Positions 46,081 to 57,557 of a stretch of DNA of 64,000 bases are shown here, in pieces. Position numbers and translations under genes: made by a program. Every line of letters starts with the position of its first letter. The first letter of the stretch is position 1. Under the pieces are notes generated by a model. That model saw nothing but the letters and a program-made list of their open reading frames with translations. It was not told the origin of the DNA and did no database searches. Source of the DNA: Archegozetes longisetosus (Eukaryota > Arthropoda > Arachnida > Sarcoptiformes > Trhypochthoniidae); assembly GCA_018873245.2 (NCBI GenBank), contig JAEMBT020000009.1, positions 558,001 to 622,000 on the forward strand. Reading direction: 5' to 3'.

Positions 46081-46309
46081 GTAAACTCGTGGCGATATAA
46101 ATTTGCCTATTAAAACTTTCATTTGAACCCACTTTTTGAACAAATGCGTTAACTCATAGACCTTTTACTATGGATTAAAAATCTATTTATATTCAATTCA
46201 ATAAAGTATTTTTAATCCATAGTGAAAGGCCTATTCAATAACGCATTTGTTCAAAAAGTAGGTTCAATTGAAATTTTGAATAGGCAAATTTATACCGCCA
46301 CAAGTTTAC
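46081..46309. mobile_element. Foldback MITE, family A, copy 5
   Basis: Starts GTAAACTCGTGGCGATATAA and ends GCCACAAGTTTAC; in inverted orientation relative to copies 1 and 4. Confidence 0.88.
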
Positions 46310-47186
46310 GTGTCAATAGATCGAATTTTTTCAGATAAACCAAAAATACATAGATTTGATATATCATTTCTATTAATCAGTAATTTTAGTGGAAGTAAGC
46401 TTAAATTTTTAGGATTAATTATACTGTATTCAATTTGATCCTATATTAAAGATAGTAAGAAGGTGCCATCAACTTCAATCTCTTAATCAACAGGCTGATA
46501 TTCTCCTTGTAGTCACTATTTCTAATATATCAGGTAAAATATTTTCATTCATAGCAATAATAGCCCACAAGCCGAATAGATTTGTTTTAGTTTAGAAAAA
46601 AATGATTGATTACACGTTTTTCTATGATAGAAGTTCTTAAACATTCAACCATTTTAGGTGTAAAATAATCACTTGTGATTCGACTGCCGTTGCATTCGAG
46701 AAGTTTAACTGCTTTTAGCCGCACACCTTAAACATTTTGTGCATCATCGATTGCTATCGGATGAATGGTAGAACTCGATAACATTATTATGCTCTGGAAT
46801 AAGTTCCTTGTTATTGTGGATATAGCAAGACAACTAGAAATCCAACTACTTGCAATTTGCCCAACTATTGCAACCATATTTGAATCTCTATCAAAATACT
46901 CGATATTATTCTTGATTCATTCGATATCTAGTGCAAGATTCCAAAGAGCCATTTTCCAGGGTACGTTGTCAGTTTCAGTTCATAAAACCCAAAAATATAT
47001 CCCTTTATAGATAAATAAAAAATTATTTGAAAAATTTCGTTCTTTATATTTAAAAAATTCTACGTAAAGTAGAGTGCTTATAAAAGTAAGAACTCCCGCT
47101 GAATTCATGTTGAATTTATTAACTTTTGCAGTCTCTGTTCAACAAAATGAAGTTTAACGAAATTAGTCTCAAAATTAGTTTTTCAC

Positions 47187-47305
47187 CTGAGATTAACAGT
47201 ATCTACAGCCACATCTCCGTTAGCTGATAGAATGTCTCTGATACACGAAACCACATTAGAAGGTCCGATTCTGATCACCTCGCCATTAGAGAAGAGAATT
47301 CTCAT
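47187..47305 (-). CDS. Isolated exon-like open frame, unidentified
   Basis: On the minus strand an ATG at 47305 opens MRILFSNGEVIRIGPSN then IRDILSANGDVAVDTVN and reaches a good donor (CTCAG/GTGAAA) at 47187. Codon use and the lack of stops look coding, but no further exon was located and I do not recognise the family. Confidence 0.3.
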
Positions 47306-47314
47306 AAATTTTGT

Positions 47315-47585
47315 TCCCATTCCCATCTCAATCCCATCCAAAGCTTAAAATTTGTTTCCACTCCCATCCCATTCCCATTTCCACTACCATTACATCTTTA
47401 TGCTATCGCTATTATTTATCCATAATTATTATTTATCAGAAGTCAAGTGAAAGATAATATCTGTAAATAAACTTGTTACTTTTGGATAAGAATGTTTAAA
47501 ATTTTAAAAGTCCTATTCGACTTCCGTCTAATTTAAAACATATTCCATCCCCATTCCCATTCCCATAAAACATGGGATTGGGATT
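47315..47585. repeat. Degenerate CCCATT-type simple repeat patches
   Basis: Two patches (about 47318-47400 and 47545-47580) consist of loosely repeated CCCATTCC/CCCATCC units, immediately left of the Harbinger-like element. Confidence 0.6.
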
Positions 47586-47587
47586 AA

Positions 47588-49362
47588 GCAGTGCGTTTCA
47601 GAAAGGAATCGGATCTTAAAATTTTTAAGATCGGATTTTTCGCAAAGATCGGATCGCTCTTAGAGTTAAGATTTTTCGGGTAAATCCGGGCTAATGGGTC
47701 TAAGCGGGTTCCCGACCCCCTACCTCCAAGTGTAATACACCATTGAATTCAGTTCGTCGAGCTGAACATTTTGATACCACACTTGACTACTTCCAACCCG
47801 AACCTGACCACTTCTGGCCACCGAGACCTAACCCCCTCGAAAATGGGTAAACCTGGATTCTCGAGTCGTAACCCAAGCCAAACCTGATTTAAACTAAGGT
47901 ATAATAGGTTAGGTCGCTTCGCGACCTAACTTATTCTCCCTTAGTTTATATCAGGCTTGTTTAGGTTACGACTCGAGAATCCAGGTTTATCCATTACGAG
48001 GTACTTAACCAAACAATGATGGATATCTCGAGAACTACTTGAGATAATTAACCAAGTGAGGTATCGAAATGTTCAGTTCGATGTCCTGAGTTCAATGATA
48101 TATCACTTGGCGGGGTCGGCCACTCCCGTCGGGATTTGTCCAGAAATGGTTAGGTTCCGGTCAAAAGTGGTCAAGTGTGGTATCAAAACGTTCAGCTTGA
48201 CGAACTGAATCCAATGATATATCACACTTGGGGATGGGAGGTCAGGAACCCCTTTAGACCCATTAGCCCGGATTCACCCAATTTTTCTGTTTCATAAAAA
48301 AGTTAAGACAAATCTTAAATTCAGTAAACGATCTTAAGATCGAAACAGATTTAAGATTGCATTTCTGACAAATGGCCGCCAAATGTTGTAATTTTTTGCC
48401 TTAATAAGCTTTAAATTGCATTTTTATTTAATTATAAATAAGTTTAGTTAATAAAAAGTCAATTGTTTTTAACAAACTTCGCTTAAAACTACAAAAATTT
48501 ATGTTTTGATTGACTAAAAAGTATGAGTAACTGAAATAATGGTAAATAATAGAATAAATAATTAGCCATTAATTGAATTGCGAATTAAGTGATTTTATCG
48601 ACAATAGACGGCAAAGCAGAATCTACGACTAAAAGGAGATCTAATTTTACTACAGAAGAGATCAAAGTACTGGTCGATGCATATAATGAAAAAAGTCAAT
48701 AATTGAGTCCAAGGTTTTTATCCAGCACTTTAAATACTGTATAATATACTTATCAAAACATTAGTTTTCAAACAATAATTCAAATACCGATAATACAAAT
48801 GCTTGGATTGAGGTTACAAATCAAGTCAATGCAGTCAATGAGAGCTGATTCAAGAGATCAGATAATGAAATTAAGAAAAAATACATAACATTTAAATCTG
48901 AAACCAAAGCCAAGGCAGCGGTCATTGCTTCTCATTCTCGTCAGACCGGCGGCGGACTGCCGACTGATGTGACACTAAATGAGACCGAAGTCGCTGTCGT
49001 TAATACTATTAGTCCCGAACTTATTTAACTTAGATTCTTAGTTCTTTAAGTTTTGATTACTTTCACTCATCAATAACCATAAAATATGAGACATTTTCTG
49101 ATTTAAATATTACTTAGACTAGTCTTCACTTGTCTTAAAATTTTATCAATTTCTAAGATATAAATTATGATTATTTTGTTTTGTGAAACAAAACAGTATT
49201 AAGATCGACTTAAGATCACGTTTTAGTTTAGGATTTTGCCTAAGATTTGTCTTAACTCGACCGTCCGATCTTAGGACAAAATTCGTTTTTGAAACGCGAA
49301 TGTCTTAATATGTTGGAGTTAAGACGGATCTTTAGCTCAGATCGTTTTGTGAAACGCGCTGC
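47588..49362 (+). mobile_element. PIF/Harbinger-type element with decayed Myb/SANT-like gene
   Basis: Ends are GCAGTGCGTTTCAGAAA and the complement of GCAGCGCGTTTCACAAAACG, with several AAGATC(T)/CTTAAGATC motifs in the subterminal zones, the pattern of Harbinger ends. Near 48620-49030 a plus-strand sequence reads RRSNFTTEEIKVLVDAYNE, NAWIEVTNQVNAV, SDNEIKKKYITFKSE and TGGGLPTDVTLNETE, the order of the Myb/SANT-like DNA-binding protein that accompanies Harbinger transposases. It contains stops and length changes, so it is dead. No DDE nuclease gene is present. A 600-bp foldback sits inside it. The expected 3-bp target duplication is not evident. Confidence 0.7.
47678..48280. repeat. Foldback nested in the Harbinger-type element
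   Basis: GGGTAAATCCGGGCTAATGG at the left is mirrored at the right end; more internal parts (TTCAGTTCGTCGAGCTGAAC, ACTCGAGAATCCAGG) also pair. The core near 47905-47930 is a tight hairpin, GTTAGGTCGC-TTC-GCGACCTAAC. The right arm holds an imperfect tandem repeat of about 130 bp, making the arms unequal. It is distinctly more GC-rich than its surroundings. Confidence 0.7.
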
Positions 49363-50761
49363 AGATTCTCTTCTCTACTCGCCATCAACTAATAATAAAA
49401 TTGGCCTCAATCCATCATTTGGGTCAATAACAGAGTATTAAACATGTCAATTGACACAATCTTCGTTGCAGTTTAAGTAAGAAGTAAATGATTAAAAATG
49501 GTATTTGAAGGTAAGAGTTCGGCCATTTGGTTGCATCAGTGGCTCAGACCTTTTGTTCACAGCTGTAGTTTTTTTGTACCTCAAGTTGATTGGTAGCTTC
49601 ACATAAGGTATACTCAAAAAGTCTTGATAGATTTTTCAAAAAACGCTCTATATTCATTTTAATTTTGTTCCCATTTTTTTGAAACAGTTATGTAATTGCC
49701 ATCACTCTCATTTGTTTTGATAAGAACTATAGTTTCAAACAGAAATCATTGAAAATATGTTTTTTGATCTACATTTTAATGCAAAATTTTAATAAAAAAT
49801 GGTTTAATCGCAACTAGACTTTGAACCGCTGAGGCAACTTGTCAGGTTTTATCTGATTCCTTGCCGTCATTACAACTTTTGCCCCAAGTTTTGAGGACGG
49901 TTTAGTAGTTGCATCTCCTATGCTTGTTGTCGGACATGCCATTAAAACTATATTTTACCATAAAATTTCTCGAGTTTTTAATTACATGTAAGAATATATT
50001 TTTTGTTTTGTTTTACGTTTGAAAATATAATTTTATTTGTTGTTGACTGCTTTAGATCTATTGTTCTAATGCTGTTAAACTTACTTTATTTTAGATGTAT
50101 ATGATGAATAAACATTAAGATGATAGGGCTATTGACAACAAAAGGATTAGACTTTTGGACGACTTTAAAAGCTTAATCCGTCGTCCCAACTCCAATAATC
50201 CAAATACTCAGACCCTTCTTACAATTTTATTTGAAACACCAATAAATAAGTAAATATATGTTGAGTATAGAGAAAGAATGTAAAAGTTTAGAAGTTCAAT
50301 ACACTTCAACCTTTACATACATTATAGATATGATCATTTACTTTATTTAGACCTTTACTCAACAAAAATATAACTTTATTCAACATTTATTTAAAAATCC
50401 ATAAAACAATTTACAGAAGATTGATCGAAATGTAGATTTCTTTAGATTATAGAAAATTATTTTATCTTTGAAATTAAATAGTTATGAATGAAAGAAGATT
50501 GCTCACTCTACCAAAATTATATGATTTTTATTCTTAAATTTGCTTCTATAATCTTTAACCACATAAATATCAGATAAGTTGTTATTAGGATTAGAGAAAT
50601 AGGTCTTAATAGAAATCATCTTGAATTTAACTTTTATTTGAGAAAATCACATGAATATAAGAAATAACACAAAAATATTATTTTAATCAATGGACTTACT
50701 GATATGGTATATTTTAATTACAAACATAAGTCATATATAATGAGCTATCAAGAATGTGTTT
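49363..50761. other. Intergenic, AT-rich
   Basis: About 1.4 kb including the 3' flank of the GPCR 3' half. No gene recognised. Confidence 0.4.
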
Positions 50762-53507
50762 TCAAACACAAGTTTCAATAGAATTTGATCGCCAATTAGT
50801 GAATGATGTTTTTCTAGCTGTTTCACTCATAGTGGTGGCGCTCTCTTCGTAAAAGTTATTATTACAAAATCGAGGCAACAGTCGCCTCAATAATGCATTC
50901 AAGTCTTCCTATTATGTGAGAAAATAGTTGAAAATAGTTCAATGACCGAAATAAAATTCCTTAATTACTTACTCGAAAATTTGCGCTCATATAGCAGTAA
51001 ATAATTGGATTAACTGTAAAGAGAAAAAATTTTCGTTAAGTTTAAACCTTTTCATTTATTGAGCTCTTCAATGAGAATTATTGACAAACCGAAAGAGTGA
51101 GCGCTTGCGATCCAATGACAGACAAAGAATAGAGCCATATATGTATCCTTCGTTAAACCTAACATTCTTATTAGTAGGAACGGATTGTACCATATTATCA
51201 AATTGAACAATTGAATGGGAAGCCAACATATTATGAATAAGAATACGATAACTGCACTGATTTTCATGGCTTTTAACTTTTGAGTGATTTGATTGTTATT
51301 CTGACACGAATTGTCGCCTTATTTAACAAAAACGTTCAAATGTTTAACCAATTACATTCATACGATACTCATTAGTAGGCTAGAACATAGCAAACGTAGA
51401 TCAGTATATTTCCAACGTTGTTTACACAAAAATTATATATCGTTTGACTCACCTTGACCGAACGAATCGATTAAAGTCATACTTGAAGTTATCTGAGTTC
51501 AGCTCAAAGATTCACTCTCTGATTCACTCAATGGGTCGAATTTTAATTTAAACTTTATTTAACTTAAAGAACAAAATAAACATAAGTCGCGAAGATTATT
51601 TGTGATCTTAACGTCACTCTCATGAATACTTTAATCTAACTTACCTAATTTTTTAGTACACTGATAAATACAAGTTCTCTATTTAAATAATTATTATTTT
51701 CTTTTGGATCTCGTCATTCTTTTCAATTTTGCTCTAAATAGCTCACAATTTTATTTATTGCAAACTCTCGTTTCTTGAAAATATTCTTGTGTTTAATATT
51801 TTGGAAGTCCAACCATGAGTGAGCTAATTATTCGTGTTTATGAAGTATTTTAGTTAAATTATCTTAAAATGATCTCAAAGTCTTAAATAATCTTTGGGCC
51901 TCTGTTGGCTTTGTTCTGTAAATTAAATAATGCTTAAATCGAAACTCGATATTTAAATCGAAGTCGAATTTTAGAGTTGATCTCAGATGATTTCGAGTGA
52001 GCTTTCAATTGATTCTTATGATCGAAACGAGCTCAACGATGGGTAAAAATAGAGTTTCTGGGGTCCCAGTACATGTGCATATGTATCGCGCATTGGAATA
52101 AATATGTCTATAGTAAAGGTGCTGGCTTTACTGCAAGTAACATATTAGTAACGGGTGTAGACAAATTATTGACACTAAACTTTAAGTGTGTAAAACTATT
52201 ACGTATTAACGAATTCGAAGAAATTAAATACACTATGGAATTCTATATTAAATACCTGATAAAATAAGTATGAATACGTGGTTTCCAAACAAAGAATATT
52301 TATAAAAATAGCATCAAAACAAAGAGTTTCGCGATCGAGTTGTAAATTTTTACATAAATTGTATAAATCGTGACAAAACTGAAAGAGTAAGACACTTCGC
52401 ACGTGAAAAAGTACTCCAAAACTACCGAATTATTGAAAAGTTTGAAAATACATTTACAACGGGACATTAACGTGGCGCTGGAAATTAAACCTAAAATGTT
52501 TACCTCGAAGAAAATTAGTGATGAAAAATGCTTGATCGCAAGAACAACATCAGCTATCGACAAGCTAAAAATTTTAGGTTTAACGTCCAGCACCACGTTT
52601 ATGTTCGTTAGTATTTTCAAACTTTTCAATAATTCGGTAGTTTTGGAGTACTTTTTTCACGTGCGAAGTGTCTTACTCTTTCAGTTTTGTCACGATTTAT
52701 ACAATTTATGTAAAAATTTACAACTCGATCGCGAAACTCTTTGTTTTGATGCTATTTTTATAAATATTCTTTGTTTGGAAACCACGTATTCATACTTATT
52801 TTATCAGGTATTTAATATAGAATTCCATAGTGTATTTAATTTCTTCGAATTCGTTAATACGTAATAGTTTTACACACTTAAAGTTTAGTGTCAATAATTT
52901 GCCTACACCCCGTTACTTTAAAATTTGATGCAAAGCAGGAAAGACTTTAGAACTTCATAAACTAAACTATTATTCATAATCTAATTGATAGCAATAATAC
53001 AAAACACTTATTACTTTCCTACTTTGCATCACACTTTACAGTTTGTTATTTGCAGTAAAGCCAATACCTTTACTATGGAGGTTCTTATCCCAATGCAAGC
53101 AATACTTGGGCCCTGGAAATTCAATTTTTGCCCAACAGTGCACAATCTATGGGCTTACAACTTCGGGAATATACTGACCGACAATTGCTAACTAGCGACT
53201 AATACCTGGTATTTGTCTTTTAAACATTTTGACACCAATACTTCCATAAACATAGACGAGTGTAAAGAATGGCAATAAAAATGTGATAATGAAAGTGACC
53301 AAAGAATAGGTTGAACTATAGGTACGACTCGCAACTTCTTTACATTTATTATAAGTATTATTTTCATGAGTGAATGACACCGTTTTAGTCACCCATAATT
53401 GTGGTGATGCCAATAGTGTCGCGATTATCCAAACCATTGCCATAAGTAAAGCACATCTCCGTTCAAGGATTAAACTTATTCTGAATGGATGCACAATTGC
53501 AATATAC
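50762..53507 (-). CDS. 3' half (TM4 to C-terminus) of a rhodopsin-class neuropeptide GPCR
   Basis: Four minus-strand exons: 53507-53206, 51317-51090, 51013-50973 and 50908-50762, all open and phase-compatible (entering phase 2, then 1, 1, 0). The first begins, after the acceptor, with YIAIVHPFRISLILERR just behind where the DRY motif would be, then TM4, ECL2 with the conserved Cys (YNKCKEV) and TM5. The second has a KLKAMKISA approach to TM6, the FIICWLP motif, TM7 and HWIASAHSF; the third supplies NPIIYCYMS (NPxxY); the fourth is helix 8 and a cytoplasmic tail with a possible palmitoylated Cys (RRLLPRFC). No TM1-TM3 exon was found upstream on this strand, to 64 kb. Its entry phase and residues fit the end of the 5' half at 41.8 kb (AVER + YIAIVHPFR). 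Transcription of this half alone would not make a receptor. Confidence 0.82.
52148..52916. mobile_element. Near-perfect long palindrome (foldback) in a GPCR intron
   Basis: GTAACGGGTGTAGACAAATT at left is mirrored by AATTTGCCTACACCCCGTTAC at right. The arms (about 350 bp each) are nearly identical over long stretches such as GAATACGTGGTTTCCAAAC and TTTCGCGATCGAGTTG, diverging only toward a centre of about 60-100 bp near 52530. The open frame at 52403-52864 and its opposite-strand partner are consequences of the palindrome. It lies in the intron between 53206 and 51317. Confidence 0.85.
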
Positions 53508-53924
53508 CTAAAAGTACAAATACCAATAACTAAATTATTATAATCTTTAATTGGTTTGATTTTTCGGATGAGTGAAAAGTTGTTTAGTTGCATATCAATT
53601 ATAAGCCTAAAATTTTTCTATAAGAATTCAGACCTTAAGAGTTCCAGAGTATAACTGAAACAAAAAACCAATTAGTTTCAAATTTTGCATAATGTCTAAA
53701 GATCAAGTAAAAATTCTTTGTTAGCAACTTTGCCATAAATTACGGTATGTTAGTATTAAAAAGATTGCGCTCAATCATTCCTTTTCACTCATAATAGGAT
53801 TTGATTCTAAATTAAGTGCTCTTAAGTTTCAGAGTTAAGTAGTATTAGATTAAGTTTATTCAATTATTTAAACGTTTTACAGGAAATTAAAGGTATATAC
53901 GGTGCAATTTGCAAAACTAAGTTT
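53508..53924. other. Region upstream of the GPCR 3' half
   Basis: Where a TM1-TM3 exon would be expected on the minus strand, none is found. AT-rich. Confidence 0.5.
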
Positions 53925-54565
53925 TAAGGTGCGTTTACGCGACGAAACATTTGTAAAACAAGTTTCCGAAATCTTTGTTTCTGAAATCTGTTTCGCAGTC
54001 TAAATGCAATGCTTCAGATGTTTTGGAAACTCGAAATAAATTTGCAATACTTGTTTCAAAGATATTGATCATTGTTCTTCTACTGAAATATGTTTCAGTG
54101 CAACTTCCAATCGAAATAGACTTTCTTAAAGCACATCAGTCAATAGGTGCACCTCTCACAACCTATCATCTGTTTGTCTGTCATTCAGTGTGCAAATATA
54201 AACCAAATACTAATAGTTGATTTCCGCCTTTTTGTAAAATTGTTTTTAAAGTATATTTAAAAAAAAGAAAAAATAACAACGTGTTCACACCTCAATTTCG
54301 TTCAAATATATGATAATGAAAAGACTTTGAAGAAACTTAGCCTTCATTATAGAAACAATAGGCGAATATCTATCTCTGATCACAATATTTATATCTCGTT
54401 GATTGTTGCAAAACCAAGTTTGCTAAACATATTTCACTATGTAAACGCTAAGTTTCAGTTTTTGATCTAGGTCTTCCAATTTTTAATCCGTTTGTTTGCT
54501 TTAAAGAAGTTTGTTTCAGAAACCATACTTATTTTAAAATTTTTTATTGTGTAAACGCAACTTTA
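53925..54565. mobile_element. MITE with TTAAGGTGCGTTTAC/CTAAAGTTGCGTTTAC ends
   Basis: Left end TTAAGGTGCGTTTACGC and right end (complement) CTAAAGTTGCGTTTACAC are inverted with a one-base difference in length. The interior holds repeated GTTTC(T/A)GAAA-like motifs in both arms (subterminal repeats). Such GCGTTTAC ends occur in many non-autonomous animal elements; superfamily not assigned. Confidence 0.6.
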
Positions 54566-55316
54566 GATTTTAGTCCATTTAATTGGATCAAATTCTAATA
54601 CTCGACTTAATTTAATAAAAGAGTGAACGTAAAGTATGTAAAATGAAATTAGTTATATTAAGTAGATATTGAGCTGATTTCGAGTTTCTGTTTTCTAAAT
54701 CTATTTTTGATTAACTAAATTACATAAATTATTGAAAACTGACAAGGTTGAAATTAAATATTCAAGTATTTTGACTAATTTAATGCACATTTAAAAATTA
54801 TTTTTTATATGTTTAAGTAATTTATTCAAATAATTTCAGCTTAAACGAGTTTCACATTATCTAAAATAATTTGTTTGAAATTTATGTTGTCAGCCCCAGA
54901 AACTGAGATTCATATTACTTTCTAACTCAAATCCAATAGAGTCTGAAGTCAATGATTCTCGAAAAGGATAAATATTTCCGATGCTTATAACTATTACACA
55001 TTTGAAAATAGAATTTCGCAAATCCAATATACTCATGTAGAGTTTAAGAGTTCAAAACTTATATTAAATTTTACGATTATCTACAAATTTTTGATGATTT
55101 ATTAGGGATGCCAATTCTCTAACTTGGTTACACTTCGAATTTTCAGAAAATAAAGGTTCGGAGCTCTATTTTGAAACTCTAATAATACAATAATATTTAT
55201 TTCATTTCCCATAAAGATATTACTTTCAAATCTTTGAGAAACCGACAGATCGATAAAAAAATGGTAACAAAGTAAAATTAATAGTAAAACTAACGAGAAA
55301 TTATCTATAAAGCCTC

Positions 55317-55970
55317 TACAGGGTTTATCATAACCTTTTGCACGGGGAGTACAGCAATAACCGATAAAGATATAAATTTTTTGAAACTTGTTTTTTAATA
55401 TACTTTCTAAACGAGAATAATTGGTACAACTAGACAGAGAAATAATTCTGCAAAACAAAGTCATTCCTTTTTTGCAAAATAGCGAAAATGTTCTTTCTGT
55501 TGAAGATGTGACTTTGGTTCACGATAAAGTTCCTTGTATGAGAGCTAAAGCCACTCAACAGCTGCTTCTGGAGAGTAACATCGACTTTGGGGTCACGACA
55601 TTTGGCCCGGTAATCCGCTGAATTTAAATCCAGCTGAACATATTGGATCGACCATCAAAGATAAGGTCGAAACCCGGATACTGTCTGACATTGGTCCGAA
55701 TAAATATCCAATTAAAACCTTAACCAGACACATAACTGAAGTCTTACAACCGCTCGAAAATGATACTGTTATTTGAATCTCTGTTTTTATCTTATCCGGA
55801 AAGATTTCAGGCTATTCACCACGCAAACGATGGACATACAAATTATTGACTGAACGTGTATTAATCTCATTTATAATAAAGAATATTTTAAAATTTGAAT
55901 CGCGTTTCTATCATTTTTAGTTTTTGCTGTACCCCCCCCCCTCGTGCAAAAGGTCATGATAAACCGTTTA
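55317..55970 (+). mobile_element. Tc1/mariner-type remnant with transposase C-terminus
   Basis: TA-flanked inverted ends (CAGGGTTTATCATAACC and complement of AACGGTTTATCATGACC, continuing CTTTTGCACG and GTACAGCAA) enclose 650 bp. A plus-strand frame from 55421 reads the catalytic-core end of a Tc1-like DDE transposase (HDKVPCMRAKATQQ, then, after a frameshift near 55590, WPGNPLNLNPAEHI). The N-terminal DNA-binding part and first catalytic Asp are deleted. The right end contains a run of about 11 C. Dead, deletion derivative. Confidence 0.8.
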
Positions 55971-57557
55971 TATCGCATGTCAATAGAAATACAATAGCTT
56001 AAAAATGCCCAAATTCATAAATATTCATTTCCTAGTCTATTGAGCCTTCTCTGGGAGTTTGATAAAAGTGAAACAAGTTTATTTCAGAAATTAAGCTTTT
56101 TATTACATTACACGTTCAATTTCAATTTATTTAATATTTGATAATTTGTTACAAAATTTAGTTTATTCTATATTTAGGATAATGGACTTTCTCAGAGACG
56201 TAGTTGGGAAACAAACGTTTCAAACTTAGAAGTGATTCAGCTTTGAGACAATATTTTCAGCCTTAAGCACAAGTTTAAAGCTGTAGATTAATATTTTGGT
56301 CTCCCCTTTGATTTGAAACTCACTAAAAATAATTCTCAAGTCATCTTATAGTACCCTGTTTGAAATTTTTCTCTAGATTTCACTCGATGAAATGTTGGCA
56401 TCTCAATGATTTATGTTAACGGCAAACTTTCATCAAAACAGTGAAGGAATCAAAGTATCGGTCACTAAGTAATTACTTAGATTAACAAAATTTGATATCT
56501 CACACAACTTAAATATATACCAAATTTAAAAGAAGTCTGGATCTTTTTTGATACACTGACACTGAAAGTATTCAAACTTAATCTGCTGTTGAATAAAGAT
56601 CTGTGAATTCTATATCGAAAATCTAGTTTTCCATAATTTTTTGCGACAAGTTTTATGATTGTCATGAATCATCAAAAACTGTAAGAAATTGTGTCTCAAA
56701 ACAACAAAAGAAATCTTAAAATTCTAATATTAAATTTCACTTTTTAAGATACTTGTGCCGATATTAATCAGAGTTGTAACAAGCGCCAAGGACAAGGGAA
56801 CTACAGTTCCACCAGAGATTTTAAATAATTAACTTAAACTATAGAAAATTTCAAACAAAACTTTATTCAACCAGCTATTCATTAATAAGAATCAAATGAA
56901 AAATGTTTGGAATAAGATTGTATTTATTCCAGCTAAATTTCAATATCATTTCAATTAATTTTAAATTTTAGCCACACCAAACTTAATTTCTGATTACGGC
57001 ACTGGCATCAGTGGAATAAATCGTATTTAAAGAAAATGAAATAAATTTGTTTTCACTGTTTGAAATTTGCATTTCATGATTTAATTAGCTTTCTTTCGAA
57101 ATTCATTTGCATAGCTAGAATAAACTTTTTTGTTCCAATAAGTAAGGTATTGATATAAAATAGACTTTAGAAACATCATATGAAGCACGACATAACACTG
57201 CTGACTTATTTCCAAGGAAAACATCTTATAGTCCTACCCAAACCCGTTGGAAGACAGTTGTCCTCACAGGAGGGCGGCTGGAAACCTTACTGAACACGAA
57301 TAACTTCTCCTGAGAAATTATAAGTATCATAATAAAATTAAAATTCAATGTTTTGGAAGTTTGAAATTCAAAATCTATTCAAAATTAAGTGGTCTTTTGA
57401 CCATATTGTGGCTGAATATGGTTTTATTTATGTGTTGTGTAAAGCTCTTTTAAAACTCTTGGTAAGTTAATAAGCATATCGAACTTTGTTGAATAGCATT
57501 GAATAGAATATAAAAAATAATTGAGCTCTCAGACGTTACCTGCAATTGTTAGAGCAT
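55971..57557. other. Intergenic, AT-rich
   Basis: No gene, RNA or clear repeat recognised. Confidence 0.4.

Noticed and set aside
46765..47010. 81-codon plus-strand open frame
   Set aside because: No family features or splice context; probably chance.
49370..49440. Minus-strand GLRPILLLVDGE frame near the right edge of the Harbinger-type element
   Set aside because: Very short, followed at once by a stop, no splice sites that extend it.
52300..52864. Open frames of 109 and 153 codons on both strands with nearly the same sequence
   Set aside because: They are the two faces of one near-perfect palindrome; the translation has no family features and similarity between strands is forced by the inverted repeat.
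53975..54220. 81-codon open frame inside the GCGTTTAC-ended element
   Set aside because: Made of subterminal repeat sequence; no transposase features.
55930..55941. Run of about eleven C considered as a regulatory tract
   Set aside because: It is inside the right terminal repeat of the Tc1/mariner remnant and differs from the left repeat, so simple slippage explains it.
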